Shown in pieces: positions 1-6,920 of a DNA stretch of 64,000 bases. How positions within the stretch are numbered: the first letter of the stretch is position 1; each line of letters begins with the position of its first letter. The notes under the pieces are model-generated. The model was not told the origin of the DNA, made no database searches, and saw only the letters and a list, made by a program, of their open reading frames with translations. The stretch comes from Chamaesiphon sp031376885 (GTDB taxonomy: Bacteria; Cyanobacteriota; Cyanobacteriia; Cyanobacteriales; Chamaesiphonaceae). Location of the stretch: the NCBI GenBank assembly GCA_031376885.1, contig JANMEL010000310.1, positions 1 through 64,000 on the forward strand. The letters run 5' to 3'. A program made the translations under genes and the position numbers.

Positions 1-140
1 TAAGACCGGAGAGAGAATCCTCTCAAGGGCAGTTGCGTGAAACCCGTAAGGCTTGCCTTGAGCGTAGCCGAAAGGGAAAGAAGCAGAAAACCTAGTGGCG
101 ACGCTAGGGAATCATTGCCCTTTAGGGCGGTGAGTAGTCA
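1..140 (+). mobile_element. IS200/IS605-like right end with TnpB C-terminal remnant (partial)
   Basis: From position 3 an open frame runs to a TAG at 93-95 and encodes a basic, Arg/Lys/Ser-rich tail of 30 residues ending GKKQKT, as expected for the disordered C-terminus of a TnpB protein. It is followed by a GAATCATTGCCCTTTAGGGCGGTGAGTAGTCAA-like stretch (about 108-141) containing a CCCTTTAGGG hairpin. That layout is typical of the right end of cyanobacterial IS605-family elements, where the 3' hairpin is also the end of the guide (omega) RNA. The rest lies outside the window, so whether it is complete or dead cannot be told. Identification is by resemblance only. Confidence 0.5.
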
Positions 141-159
141 ATAGGAACCTTTATACTAA

Positions 160-249
160 TTAGTTCAAAAAATCTTTGCCATCGAGACAAGTAAAAACAG
201 TCAACTCGCGATCGTTCGTATAGTCATCGACAGCTAAACTAGCCGCCAT
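160..249 (-). pseudogene. Short ORF resembling the C-terminal end of a small antitoxin (29 aa)
   Basis: A 29-codon ORF reads MAASLAVDDYTNDRELTVF then ends CLDGKDFLN. The D-Y-N-D-x-EL-x-F-x-LD-x-DF pattern resembles the tail of small cyanobacterial antitoxins, but the N-terminal DNA-binding part is absent and stop codons lie upstream. It sits between the IS605-like end and the argC stop, so it may be what an insertion left behind. It could also be chance. Confidence 0.25.
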
Positions 250-273
250 TCTTAATCGCCTCGACTATGATAA

Positions 274-1332
274 CTACGGATACAAACCGATCTGCGGTAG
301 TCCTAGTGTTTCTTCCCAACCCATCATGGCATTGAGAGACTGGATTGCTTGCCCTGCTTGACCTTTAATCAGATTATCGATCGCTGACATCACGATTACT
401 CGTCCGGTTCGAGCGTCAACTTCCATGCCGATAAAGCAAAGATTTGTGCCCAAAGCCCATTTTGTCTGAGGATAAATGCCTCCATCTAAAATGCGGACAA
501 AAGGGGACGATCGATAAAAAGCCTTATAAATTGTAATCAGATCTTCTGTCACCAGCCCAGGATCGCGAACTGTACCATAGACTGTGGCCAAAATTCCCCG
601 CACCATCGGCACCAAATGGGGCGTAAATTGGACTTTGACTTCATGGCTAGCCAGATCGCTACAGATTTGTTCGATTTCTGGGGTGTGGCGATGTCCGCCC
701 ACTGCATAGGCTGAAAATGAATTATCTGCTTCCGCTAGCAATAGATGAGTTTTCGCTTGTCTACCGCCCCCAGAGGTGCCAGATTTGGCATCAATGATGG
801 CAGTATTGGCATCAATCAAGCCTTGTTTGAGCAAGGGCGAAAGGGCGAGGAGACTAGCGGTAGGATAGCAACCAGGGCAACCGACGATGCGGGCGGTTTT
901 GAGTTTGGCTCGATATAGTTCTGGTAAGCCATAGACGGCTGTAGCGGCGATATCGCGATCGGTACGCTCCATTTTGTACCACTGAGTATAGGTATCGAGA
1001 TCTGTGAACCGATAGTCAGCAGATAGATCCAAGACACGACAACCTTTGGCCAATAATTTCGGCACCATTTCACAGGCTAAACCATTGGGGAGAGAGAGAA
1101 ATACGACTTCACATCGCTGGGCGATGGCATCTAGATCGATCTTTTCGATCGTCAGACTGACAACATGAGCTAGGTGTGGATAGAGATCGCCAAACTTTTT
1201 GCCCGCACTGCTATCTCCACCTAGATAGGCAATCTCGATCGAGGGGTGATCTTGCAATAGTCGCACCAATTGTACGCCGCCATAGCCCGATGCACCAATA
1301 ATCCCGACTTGAAGGCGATTTCGCTCACCCAT
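274..1332 (-). CDS. argC: N-acetyl-gamma-glutamyl-phosphate reductase
   Basis: Third enzyme of arginine synthesis; reduces N-acetyl-glutamyl-5-phosphate to the semialdehyde with NADPH in the cytosol. The 352-aa product has the family's usual length. An N-terminal Rossmann motif GASGYGGVQLVRLL lies at residues 13-26, the catalytic cysteine is in GCPGCYPTASL near residue 152, and the HRHTPEI segment that holds the conserved His lies near residue 215. The start ATG is followed by MGERNRLQVGIIG, a normal distance from the nucleotide fold. It is divergent from ribBA, with a shared upstream region of about 63 bp. No arginine-box-like operator was recognised. Identification is secure. Confidence 0.95.
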   Translation of the reverse strand: MGERNRLQVGIIGASGYGGVQLVRLLQDHPSIEIAYLGGDSSAGKKFGDLYPHLAHVVSLTIEKIDLDAIAQRCEVVFLSLPNGLACEMVPKLLAKGCRVLDLSADYRFTDLDTYTQWYKMERTDRDIAATAVYGLPELYRAKLKTARIVGCPGCYPTASLLALSPLLKQGLIDANTAIIDAKSGTSGGGRQAKTHLLLAEADNSFSAYAVGGHRHTPEIEQICSDLASHEVKVQFTPHLVPMVRGILATVYGTVRDPGLVTEDLITIYKAFYRSSPFVRILDGGIYPQTKWALGTNLCFIGMEVDARTGRVIVMSAIDNLIKGQAGQAIQSLNAMMGWEETLGLPQIGLYP

Positions 1333-1395
1333 GAATGTTATGACCTATATAATAAGAAATCAGGACTATATAGTTTAGCAAGATTTTACCGCTCT

Positions 1396-3072
1396 GTGAT
1401 AACAACTTCCCCCACTGACCGATCTGATTTTACATTTGACTCGATCGATATCGCCCTCTCGGACATTGCAGCGGGCAAAATGGTTGTGGTAGTAGATGAT
1501 GAGAATCGCGAAAATGAGGGGGATCTGATCTGTGCCGCCGAAACAGTCACTGCCGAGCAAATCAATTTTATGGCTGTTCATGCGCGCGGCTTAATTTGTC
1601 TAGCGATGACTGGCGACAGGTTGGATGTTTTGGATCTACCGTTGATGGTGACAAACAATACCGATCCCAATCAAACTGCCTTCACTGTCAGTATCGATGC
1701 CAATCCCAAAACCGGAGTAACTACGGGAATTTCTGCCGAAGATCGTGCCCGCACCATTTTACTCGCGATCGACCCCAATACTCAAGCCGAAGACCTCCGC
1801 CGTCCTGGTCATATCTTTCCCTTACGGGCGCGGGAAGGTGGGGTATTGAAGCGAGCGGGGCACACAGAGGCTGCGGTAGATTTGGCGCGTCTGGCTGGCT
1901 CCTCGCCCGCAGGGGTAATTTGTGAGATCCAAAATGCTAATGGTTCGATGGCGCGACTCCCCGAACTCATTTTGTATGCACAGGCTCACGATCTCAAGAT
2001 TATTACGATCGCCGATTTGATTAGTTATCGATTACGCCATGACAGATTTGTCCATCGGGAAGCCATTACCAAGCTACCTAGTCAGTTTGGCCAATTTGAG
2101 ATTTATGGTTATCGGAACCTATTAGATAATACCGAAACTGTGGCGATCGTCAAAGGCAATCCAGCCGACTTTGTGGGCAAATCAATCATGGTGCGGATGC
2201 ACTCGGAATGTTTGACTGGGGATGCTTTTGGTTCGCTCCGTTGTGACTGTCGGATGCAGCTCCAAGCCGCCCTGAAAATGATTGAAAATGTCGGTGAGGG
2301 GGTGGTTGTCTATCTTCGTCAGGAAGGGCGCGGAATTGGGTTGATTAATAAGCTCAAGGCTTATTCACTCCAAGATATGGGTTTGGATACGGTGGAAGCA
2401 AATAATCGTTTGGGTTTCCCTGCTGACTTGCGGAATTACGGCGTGGGTGCTCAGGTATTGAACGATCTGGGCATTAGTAAAATTCGGCTAATTACCAATA
2501 ATCCGCGCAAAATTGCTGGACTCAAGGGTTATGGATTGGAAGTAGTCGATCGAGTGCCATTACTGATCGAAGCTAATGACTATAATAACAATTATCTCGC
2601 TACCAAAGCCGAAAAACTCGGTCATATGCTATTGCAGACTTATTTGGTCACAGTAGGGATTACTTGGAATGAAGAACCATTAGAGGTCACCAAACGCTAC
2701 GACAGGTTAGAAAAACTTCGTTATCTAGCAAAAACTCACGATCTCCTACTAAAAGAAGAAGCTAGACCTGTTGGGATAGCCCTATTTGAGACTCCTTCGC
2801 TCACATTTCATCTCGGATTTGACCAAGCAAACTTGGTAACTGATGCTTGGTATCAAAATCCCCAACATCCCTATCTAATCGCCGTAATGTCAGTTCTCGA
2901 TGCAATTTTAACATTACCTGAAACCAATCGATTAGAGTTTTTGGTGTCTAAGGGTAACGATCCGATGATTGGTTTACAAATGCAACTCGATCGACAGAAA
3001 TATCCCAAATCTCAATTACCTTCGACGATCGATTCTCCTCTCTCACATCATACAATTTATAGCTTTCAATAA
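1396..3072 (+). CDS. ribBA: Bifunctional 3,4-dihydroxy-2-butanone-4-phosphate synthase / GTP cyclohydrolase II
   Basis: Makes both precursors of riboflavin: DHBP from ribulose 5-phosphate and the pyrimidine intermediate from GTP. The open frame begins at 1270, but the region before 1396 overlaps argC and has no family similarity. GTG at 1396 (protein MITTSPTDRSDF, 558 aa) fits the family better and leaves room for both promoters. The RibB domain (about 15-215) has VVDDENRENEGDL and the HTEAAVDLARL motif. The RibA domain (about 220-420) has HSECLTGDAFGSLRCDC, with the zinc-binding cysteines, and LRQEGRGIGL. About 130 further residues form the C-terminal extension common in cyanobacterial RibBA. 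A strong hairpin follows the stop. Confidence 0.93.
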   Translation: MITTSPTDRSDFTFDSIDIALSDIAAGKMVVVVDDENRENEGDLICAAETVTAEQINFMAVHARGLICLAMTGDRLDVLDLPLMVTNNTDPNQTAFTVSIDANPKTGVTTGISAEDRARTILLAIDPNTQAEDLRRPGHIFPLRAREGGVLKRAGHTEAAVDLARLAGSSPAGVICEIQNANGSMARLPELILYAQAHDLKIITIADLISYRLRHDRFVHREAITKLPSQFGQFEIYGYRNLLDNTETVAIVKGNPADFVGKSIMVRMHSECLTGDAFGSLRCDCRMQLQAALKMIENVGEGVVVYLRQEGRGIGLINKLKAYSLQDMGLDTVEANNRLGFPADLRNYGVGAQVLNDLGISKIRLITNNPRKIAGLKGYGLEVVDRVPLLIEANDYNNNYLATKAEKLGHMLLQTYLVTVGITWNEEPLEVTKRYDRLEKLRYLAKTHDLLLKEEARPVGIALFETPSLTFHLGFDQANLVTDAWYQNPQHPYLIAVMSVLDAILTLPETNRLEFLVSKGNDPMIGLQMQLDRQKYPKSQLPSTIDSPLSHHTIYSFQ

Positions 3073-3087
3073 TTTAAAATCATCAAA

Positions 3088-3126
3088 CAATATCCCCGAC
3101 TTATTCAAAAGTTGGGGATATTGTTT
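3088..3126 (+). terminator. Intrinsic terminator after ribBA
   Basis: Arms 3088-3102 (CAATATCCCCGACTT) and 3109-3123 (AAGTTGGGGATATTG) pair over 15 bp with one G-U, loop of 6 nt, followed by TTT. It lies 16 nt after the ribBA stop. Confidence 0.8.
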
Positions 3127-3193
3127 AAGCTTGAGAATGCTTTCTAGCACAGAAGCTCATATCGTTACAGAATTTGGATCGGGAATCGATCGG

Positions 3194-3463
3194 TTAGTAA
3201 CAACCACATCCATGTCCATTTCCATGTCCATTTCCATTTCCATACCCATTTCCATATCCATTTCCACATCCATTTCCACGGCCACTTCCGCTTCCATTTC
3301 CACGGCCGCTACCGCTTCCATTCTTATACTTCTTGCGCTTCTTATAACCACCACCACCGAAAACTTGGCTACTATCGGCTTCTTTTAGTTCGCTCAAAAA
3401 GCTTTCTTCACCTGCAAGTAAATTGCTACCAGCAGGATTTAAGTTAGAAATTTCAATTGACAT
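3194..3463 (-). CDS. Glycine-rich RiPP precursor peptide with double-glycine-type leader
   Basis: An 89-aa peptide. Residues 1-37 look like a leader: MSIEISNLNPAG, an acidic ESFLSELKEAD stretch, then a VFGG double-glycine site suited to the C39 peptidase encoded at 6921. The core starts with a basic block (YKKRKKYK), continues with GSGSGRGN repeats and then a run of Asn-Gly, Tyr-Gly and His-Gly pairs, and ends GHGCGCY. It contains four Ser in two GSGSG blocks and three Cys, so dehydration followed by thioether formation is chemically possible. The leader shares MSI-I-NL, AGE, an acidic helix and GG with the peptide at 3835. Processing is inferred from context. The core is encoded by a GGAAATGGA-like tandem repeat, so its length may vary between strains. 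Confidence 0.75.
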   Translation of the reverse strand: MSIEISNLNPAGSNLLAGEESFLSELKEADSSQVFGGGGYKKRKKYKNGSGSGRGNGSGSGRGNGCGNGYGNGYGNGNGHGNGHGCGCY

Positions 3464-3834
3464 ATTCGATTAGTCCTAGAGTATGAATTTTAGCTTCGCC
3501 GACTTATTTGAGTCTGTGGCGATCCTTGTCACAACTTATCATCGCCGATTGGTGTATAGTTTGCAACCCTCACTACTGAATTAGCAAGACATAATAGTAG
3601 CAATAAAATTCATTGTCGGTGGGCTTGAAGTAGTAGGGAATTAGGTGTAAATCGACGATCTCCAGCCGATGACTTCTGTGGCAGAGCTTCGAGAGCTTCG
3701 GTGGAATTCGACTCTGCAATTCAGCTTTAATTGTTGCTCTAGACTGTTCATATAGCAACCGCCAGGGCCTCACGCTCAACCCCCCTCTGCCAAGCTTAGA
3801 AGAGGGGGGTTGGGCGTGAGTTGATGATTGGTAA
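3464..3834. other. Intergenic region between the two precursor genes
   Basis: This holds the upstream region of the 3194-3463 precursor, a truncated copy (about 3750-3768) of the TATAGCAACCGCCAGGGC element found whole at 6708 and 28071, and the long hairpin at 3769-3820. An open frame spanning the hairpin on the minus strand shows no protein features and is not called. Confidence 0.6.
3769..3820 (-). terminator. Long GC-rich hairpin downstream of precursor 2
   Basis: Arms 3769-3788 and 3801-3820 pair over 20 bp with a single G-U and a 12-nt loop. It starts 15 nt after the stop of the precursor gene at 3835-4143, so it probably ends that transcript or protects its 3' end. It abuts the truncated 105-bp repeat, so it may have arrived as part of a mobile repeat. 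Confidence 0.6.
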
Positions 3835-4143
3835 CTAGTTGTAACCACCTACACCATAGTTATTGTTGAAACCTGGGAGATAGGTTGTAGTAGATTTAGA
3901 ACCATGGCGAGTATAGTTATAAGTATCACCATTAGGCGTGACGATAAATTGATACTGGCGACTATTTCCAGGACCTACGTTATTAATGTAGATAGGATTG
4001 ACACCACCAGACGTGGGAGCTGGGCCGCCACCGCCACCATGACGACCACCTTTTTTACCACCAACGATGCTTGCAACTTCTTGCTCGCTGAGGTCTTGGA
4101 AGATGGATTCGCCAGCAGTTAGATTTCCGATTTGAATTGACAT
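3835..4143 (-). CDS. RiPP precursor peptide with canonical double-glycine leader
   Basis: A 102-aa peptide. The leader MSIQIGNLTAGESIFQDL-SEQEVASIVGG (residues 1-29) is a textbook double-glycine leader with the acidic helix L-S-E-x-E-V before GG. The core of about 73 residues begins KKGGRHGGGGG, then has a PAPTSGG turn, a Thr/Ser/Tyr/Asn-rich middle and a GVGGYN end. It has no Cys, so if Ser/Thr are dehydrated no thioether rings can form within this peptide. It is co-oriented with, and shares leader features with, the precursor at 3194, and lies 154 nt downstream of the HopA1-like gene. The C39 exporter at 6921 is the expected leader protease. Precursor status is inferred from leader and context. 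Confidence 0.75.
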   Translation of the reverse strand: MSIQIGNLTAGESIFQDLSEQEVASIVGGKKGGRHGGGGGPAPTSGGVNPIYINNVGPGNSRQYQFIVTPNGDTYNYTRHGSKSTTTYLPGFNNNYGVGGYN

Positions 4144-4297
4144 AAAAACTTTCCTGAATACATGTTAGATCGACATCAGTACTTAGACGCAGGTATTAAT
4201 TATTACTCAAATCTAAGTATGTGAGTATCCTATCCTCTAGATTATGTCATTGTCAATCAGGAAACTAGTTTTTTTGGACATAAGTCTATAGATTAGA

Positions 4298-5365
4298 TCA
4301 CTCAATTCGGCTCTCCTCTGTCACCCTCCAAGTGTGATAACAATCTATCCCATCAGGATTGAGATATGGTTGGCTCAAGTCGAGTCTGGCGTTAACTAAT
4401 TCCCTGTGTAGGGTAGCAAGTTTGTCAGCAGTTGAGGTGTGTTTCTGCTCCATCGCTGCTAATAAGCCTGTAGCGATGATTTGACACCGCTCCATCCCAA
4501 ATCCATCTGCGCCAATTGGTACCTCCGCTAACCCCAATCCTGGGGCTAGGGGTTTGGTAAATATGGGTACATTGGCTGAAAATTCAGCTTGATGTGTTTG
4601 GTAAATTTCAGCCAAAAGTCCTTGAATAGAATGATATGCTGTTTGAGGGAGTCGGAGAGTACCGCCATCATAACGATCGAATAATTCGGGGTGGTGGAGA
4701 ATGGCGAATTGAAATGGAATCTCTAGTTTATTTAAGTCTTTAGTTAGGCTGGCGGCGATCGATACGGCAGCATCAGGAGTAAAGTTAAAGTAGAGTTCGA
4801 TCGATGGAGTTCGATCGGGTTTGCCAGCATTGCCGACGATGATATAGGTATCGATATCGACGAGATTGGGGGGGAGATAGATAGATACGAGATCGCCAAT
4901 TTCTGCGCGGTGAAATTCTGGCGGTAAATGTTGTTGTCGATCGATATGTAAGTGTAGCCCATCTTTGACGACGATCGGTCGATCTGGATCTAGTTTGGAT
5001 ACTATTTTCCAATCGGTATCGATATAGCCATGACTACTATTACTGTCTTGGAGTCGTTGATAAAATTTTGGATCGATATCTTCACTGTTGTCATTCTGGA
5101 TTTTTGATGGTGTTTGGGTGTCGATTTCTATGTCTACAGTCTTTTTGAGGCTATGGGTGAAGTAGAGATCGTAGAGATAGTTTTTGGTTTGGAGGGTGAG
5201 GAATTTGATTTGTAAGTTTGATGGAATTTGGCGAGATTGATTTTGAGTAGGTATTGATTCTGATTCGATTTCTAGGGGTGAGTAGTCTGGGTGACGGATC
5301 TTAAAATTTTTGTCAATCTCTATTTTTTCAACGATATCTATTAAGGCTTGCTCGAATATTGACAT
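4298..5365 (-). CDS. HopA1-family protein, candidate lanthipeptide lyase (LxmY-like)
   Basis: A 355-aa protein with features of the T3SS effector HopA1 family: NYLYDLYFTHS near residue 75, SSHGYIDTDWKIV near 112, LYFNFTPDAAV near 190, the PFQFAILHHPELFDRYDGGTLRL block near 215-240, and a late GLGLAEVPIGADGFGMERCQ block near 280. Outside pathogens this family occurs beside APH-like kinases in class V lanthipeptide clusters (LxmY with LxmK), where it is thought to remove phosphate from phospho-Ser/Thr to give dehydroamino acids. Here it starts 4 nt after the APH-like gene stops, strongly suggesting translational coupling and joint action on the two precursors just downstream. Function is inferred from family and synteny. 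Confidence 0.75.
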   Translation of the reverse strand: MSIFEQALIDIVEKIEIDKNFKIRHPDYSPLEIESESIPTQNQSRQIPSNLQIKFLTLQTKNYLYDLYFTHSLKKTVDIEIDTQTPSKIQNDNSEDIDPKFYQRLQDSNSSHGYIDTDWKIVSKLDPDRPIVVKDGLHLHIDRQQHLPPEFHRAEIGDLVSIYLPPNLVDIDTYIIVGNAGKPDRTPSIELYFNFTPDAAVSIAASLTKDLNKLEIPFQFAILHHPELFDRYDGGTLRLPQTAYHSIQGLLAEIYQTHQAEFSANVPIFTKPLAPGLGLAEVPIGADGFGMERCQIIATGLLAAMEQKHTSTADKLATLHRELVNARLDLSQPYLNPDGIDCYHTWRVTEESRIE

Positions 5366-5369
5366 ATAG

Positions 5370-6545
5370 TTATTTAGTTAGAAGTTCAGTAACATTGTTG
5401 CCAAATAATGTGCCCATGGCAGCTTGTGGCGCACAGATTAGTTGTTTGGCGACTTGGAGCATGACGATCCCCCGATTGCCAAAAATCCGATCGTTATTGA
5501 TGATGATTTCTATTTTTTCAATCAGGGATAAACCAGTAAATTGAATCGCTCGATTTAGGTAGTCTGGGCGGACTGCTAAAATCTCTGGAAAGTTTTCTAG
5601 GTAAGCTTTTGCAAGATAGAATAGAGATGGTTGAAGTAGCTCTAATGGAGTACTAGCTAATTGCAATGAGTCATCGATCGTCAGACTATTACTAACGACG
5701 AGACTATCCAACCAAATCTTGATATAACTAGCTAATATACAGCCGAGATCGAAGGCTGGATCTCCCCAAGTTACTCGTTCCCAATCAATCAGTCGAATCA
5801 CCTGTGATGTCGGTTGATCCCAACTCAAATCTAGCAAAATATTATTCAATTTGAGATCGTTGTGAATCAAACAACTAGGCTCGATCGAATCAGCTAGCTC
5901 ATCGATCGCTGCTGACAAACTAGGAAAACGTTGATACAGCTTAAAAAATCGCAAACACTCTAATGGCATCATCTGGAATGCTTTGGGCGAGATAACATTT
6001 AGTCGATCGATAATATCGATCGCGCTATTAATCCGTAATGAAGAGGGATGAGTTAGATTAAGAAATTCACAATGATCCGATTGTCGAAATGTCAGACTGT
6101 GAATGGTTCCCAAAAGTTGACCGATCGATCTGGCAATCTCGATCGGAAATTGATTTTCTTTGTGGTAATAATCCGATAGATCGCAATAATCGTCTAAATA
6201 CCTAACTACCAAGATAGAGTTGTCTCGATCGAAGTATAGTAACTCCGGTAAAAACTTACCGATCTTCGTGCCAAAAGTAGGGAACTGCTTCACAAACTCT
6301 TCCATTCGCCACGCCGTCCAAAATTCGCCCTTTGTCTCTCCCGATCGATCGTGTATTTCTTGCTTGACTAATAGTTTGTTACCATCACTCAAGCTAATCA
6401 GTAGATTAAAATTTTTACCATGAGTAATCGTGACTCGACTCAGATCTCGTTGGCGTAGCCTCTCCTCTGAAGAATCGATTAGATTGCAATAATTAAGTTC
6501 GCTCAAATATTCAAACACATTTTCTGTATCTAAGATGATGCTCAT
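5370..6545 (-). CDS. APH-fold phosphotransferase, candidate lanthipeptide kinase (LxmK-like)
   Basis: A 391-aa protein of the aminoglycoside/choline kinase fold. The catalytic loop LIHNDLKLNNILLD (near residue 226-239) supplies the base Asp and Asn, and the metal-binding LIDWERVTWGDPAFDLG follows near residue 250. An N-lobe Lys is likely in KLLVKQEIHD. Both active-site motifs are intact, so it should be an active kinase. With the adjoining HopA1-family gene it matches the two-protein dehydratase of class V lanthipeptide systems, where the kinase phosphorylates Ser/Thr of the core. A dispersed repeat (about 6449-6475) is read in frame as SSEERLRQRD near residues 25-34. It is the first gene of a minus-strand operon divergent from the exporter. 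Antibiotic resistance is the less likely alternative. Confidence 0.75.
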   Translation of the reverse strand: MSIILDTENVFEYLSELNYCNLIDSSEERLRQRDLSRVTITHGKNFNLLISLSDGNKLLVKQEIHDRSGETKGEFWTAWRMEEFVKQFPTFGTKIGKFLPELLYFDRDNSILVVRYLDDYCDLSDYYHKENQFPIEIARSIGQLLGTIHSLTFRQSDHCEFLNLTHPSSLRINSAIDIIDRLNVISPKAFQMMPLECLRFFKLYQRFPSLSAAIDELADSIEPSCLIHNDLKLNNILLDLSWDQPTSQVIRLIDWERVTWGDPAFDLGCILASYIKIWLDSLVVSNSLTIDDSLQLASTPLELLQPSLFYLAKAYLENFPEILAVRPDYLNRAIQFTGLSLIEKIEIIINNDRIFGNRGIVMLQVAKQLICAPQAAMGTLFGNNVTELLTK

Positions 6546-6920
6546 ATGAATAATTATATTATGACAATAGTTAGATATTATTACTTTCGATCTAGGGATT
6601 TGGTTTTAGTTCTAACAAATTGCCGATTGTGCTTTCAAATAAATAAGTTATCATATTCGGAGTGTAACAAAGTTCTCAAATTTAAAATACACTCGATTCC
6701 CTACTCATATAGCAACCGCCAGGGCGGTTAGGACAGATGTAGATGCTCAAACCATCAGTGCATCAGCTTTCCCAACCTGACCCCTGTCCCCTCACCCCTG
6801 ACCCCTGCTATAGCTTGAGTTAGGGAAAAATCGATTCGTCACTCCGTCATCTGCTTGACTGACAAATCTTTCGATCGATTGTCAGTCAGCCAACTCAGTC
6901 ACTACCCACTACCCTGAATT
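6546..6920. other. Divergent intergenic region between kinase and exporter genes
   Basis: About 375 nt without a credible gene. It must contain the promoters for the leftward precursor/modification operon and for the rightward exporter operon. It also holds the 105-bp repeat at 6708-6812. No operator was recognised. Confidence 0.6.
6708..6812 (+). repeat. 105-bp MITE-like element, copy 1
   Basis: Begins TATAGCAACCGCCAGGGCGG and ends ACCCCTGCTATA, so its ends form the inverted pair TATAGCA/TGCTATA. A copy of the same length lies at 28071-28175 and partial or diverged copies lie at about 3750 and 55851. The right third is a CCCCTGA-type heptamer repeat. It has no coding capacity. Confidence 0.75.

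Noticed and set aside
2969..3388. Plus-strand ORF with Met-Ser-Ile-Ser repeats overlapping the first precursor
   Set aside because: It is the antisense shadow of the glycine/asparagine repeat of the precursor on the minus strand, overlaps the ribBA terminator and has no leader or family match.
3194..3463. Microcin B17-like azole peptide
   Set aside because: Glycine/Ser/Cys richness fits, but no YcaO, McbC-like dehydrogenase or related gene is in the window, while a kinase/HopA1 pair is.
3573..3848. 91-aa minus-strand ORF considered as a third precursor
   Set aside because: It runs through the 20-bp hairpin and the truncated repeat, has no double-glycine leader and no hydrophobic or acidic pattern of a precursor.
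5370..6545. Aminoglycoside resistance gene
   Set aside because: The fold fits, but tight coupling to the HopA1-family gene and proximity to precursors and exporter favour a peptide kinase.
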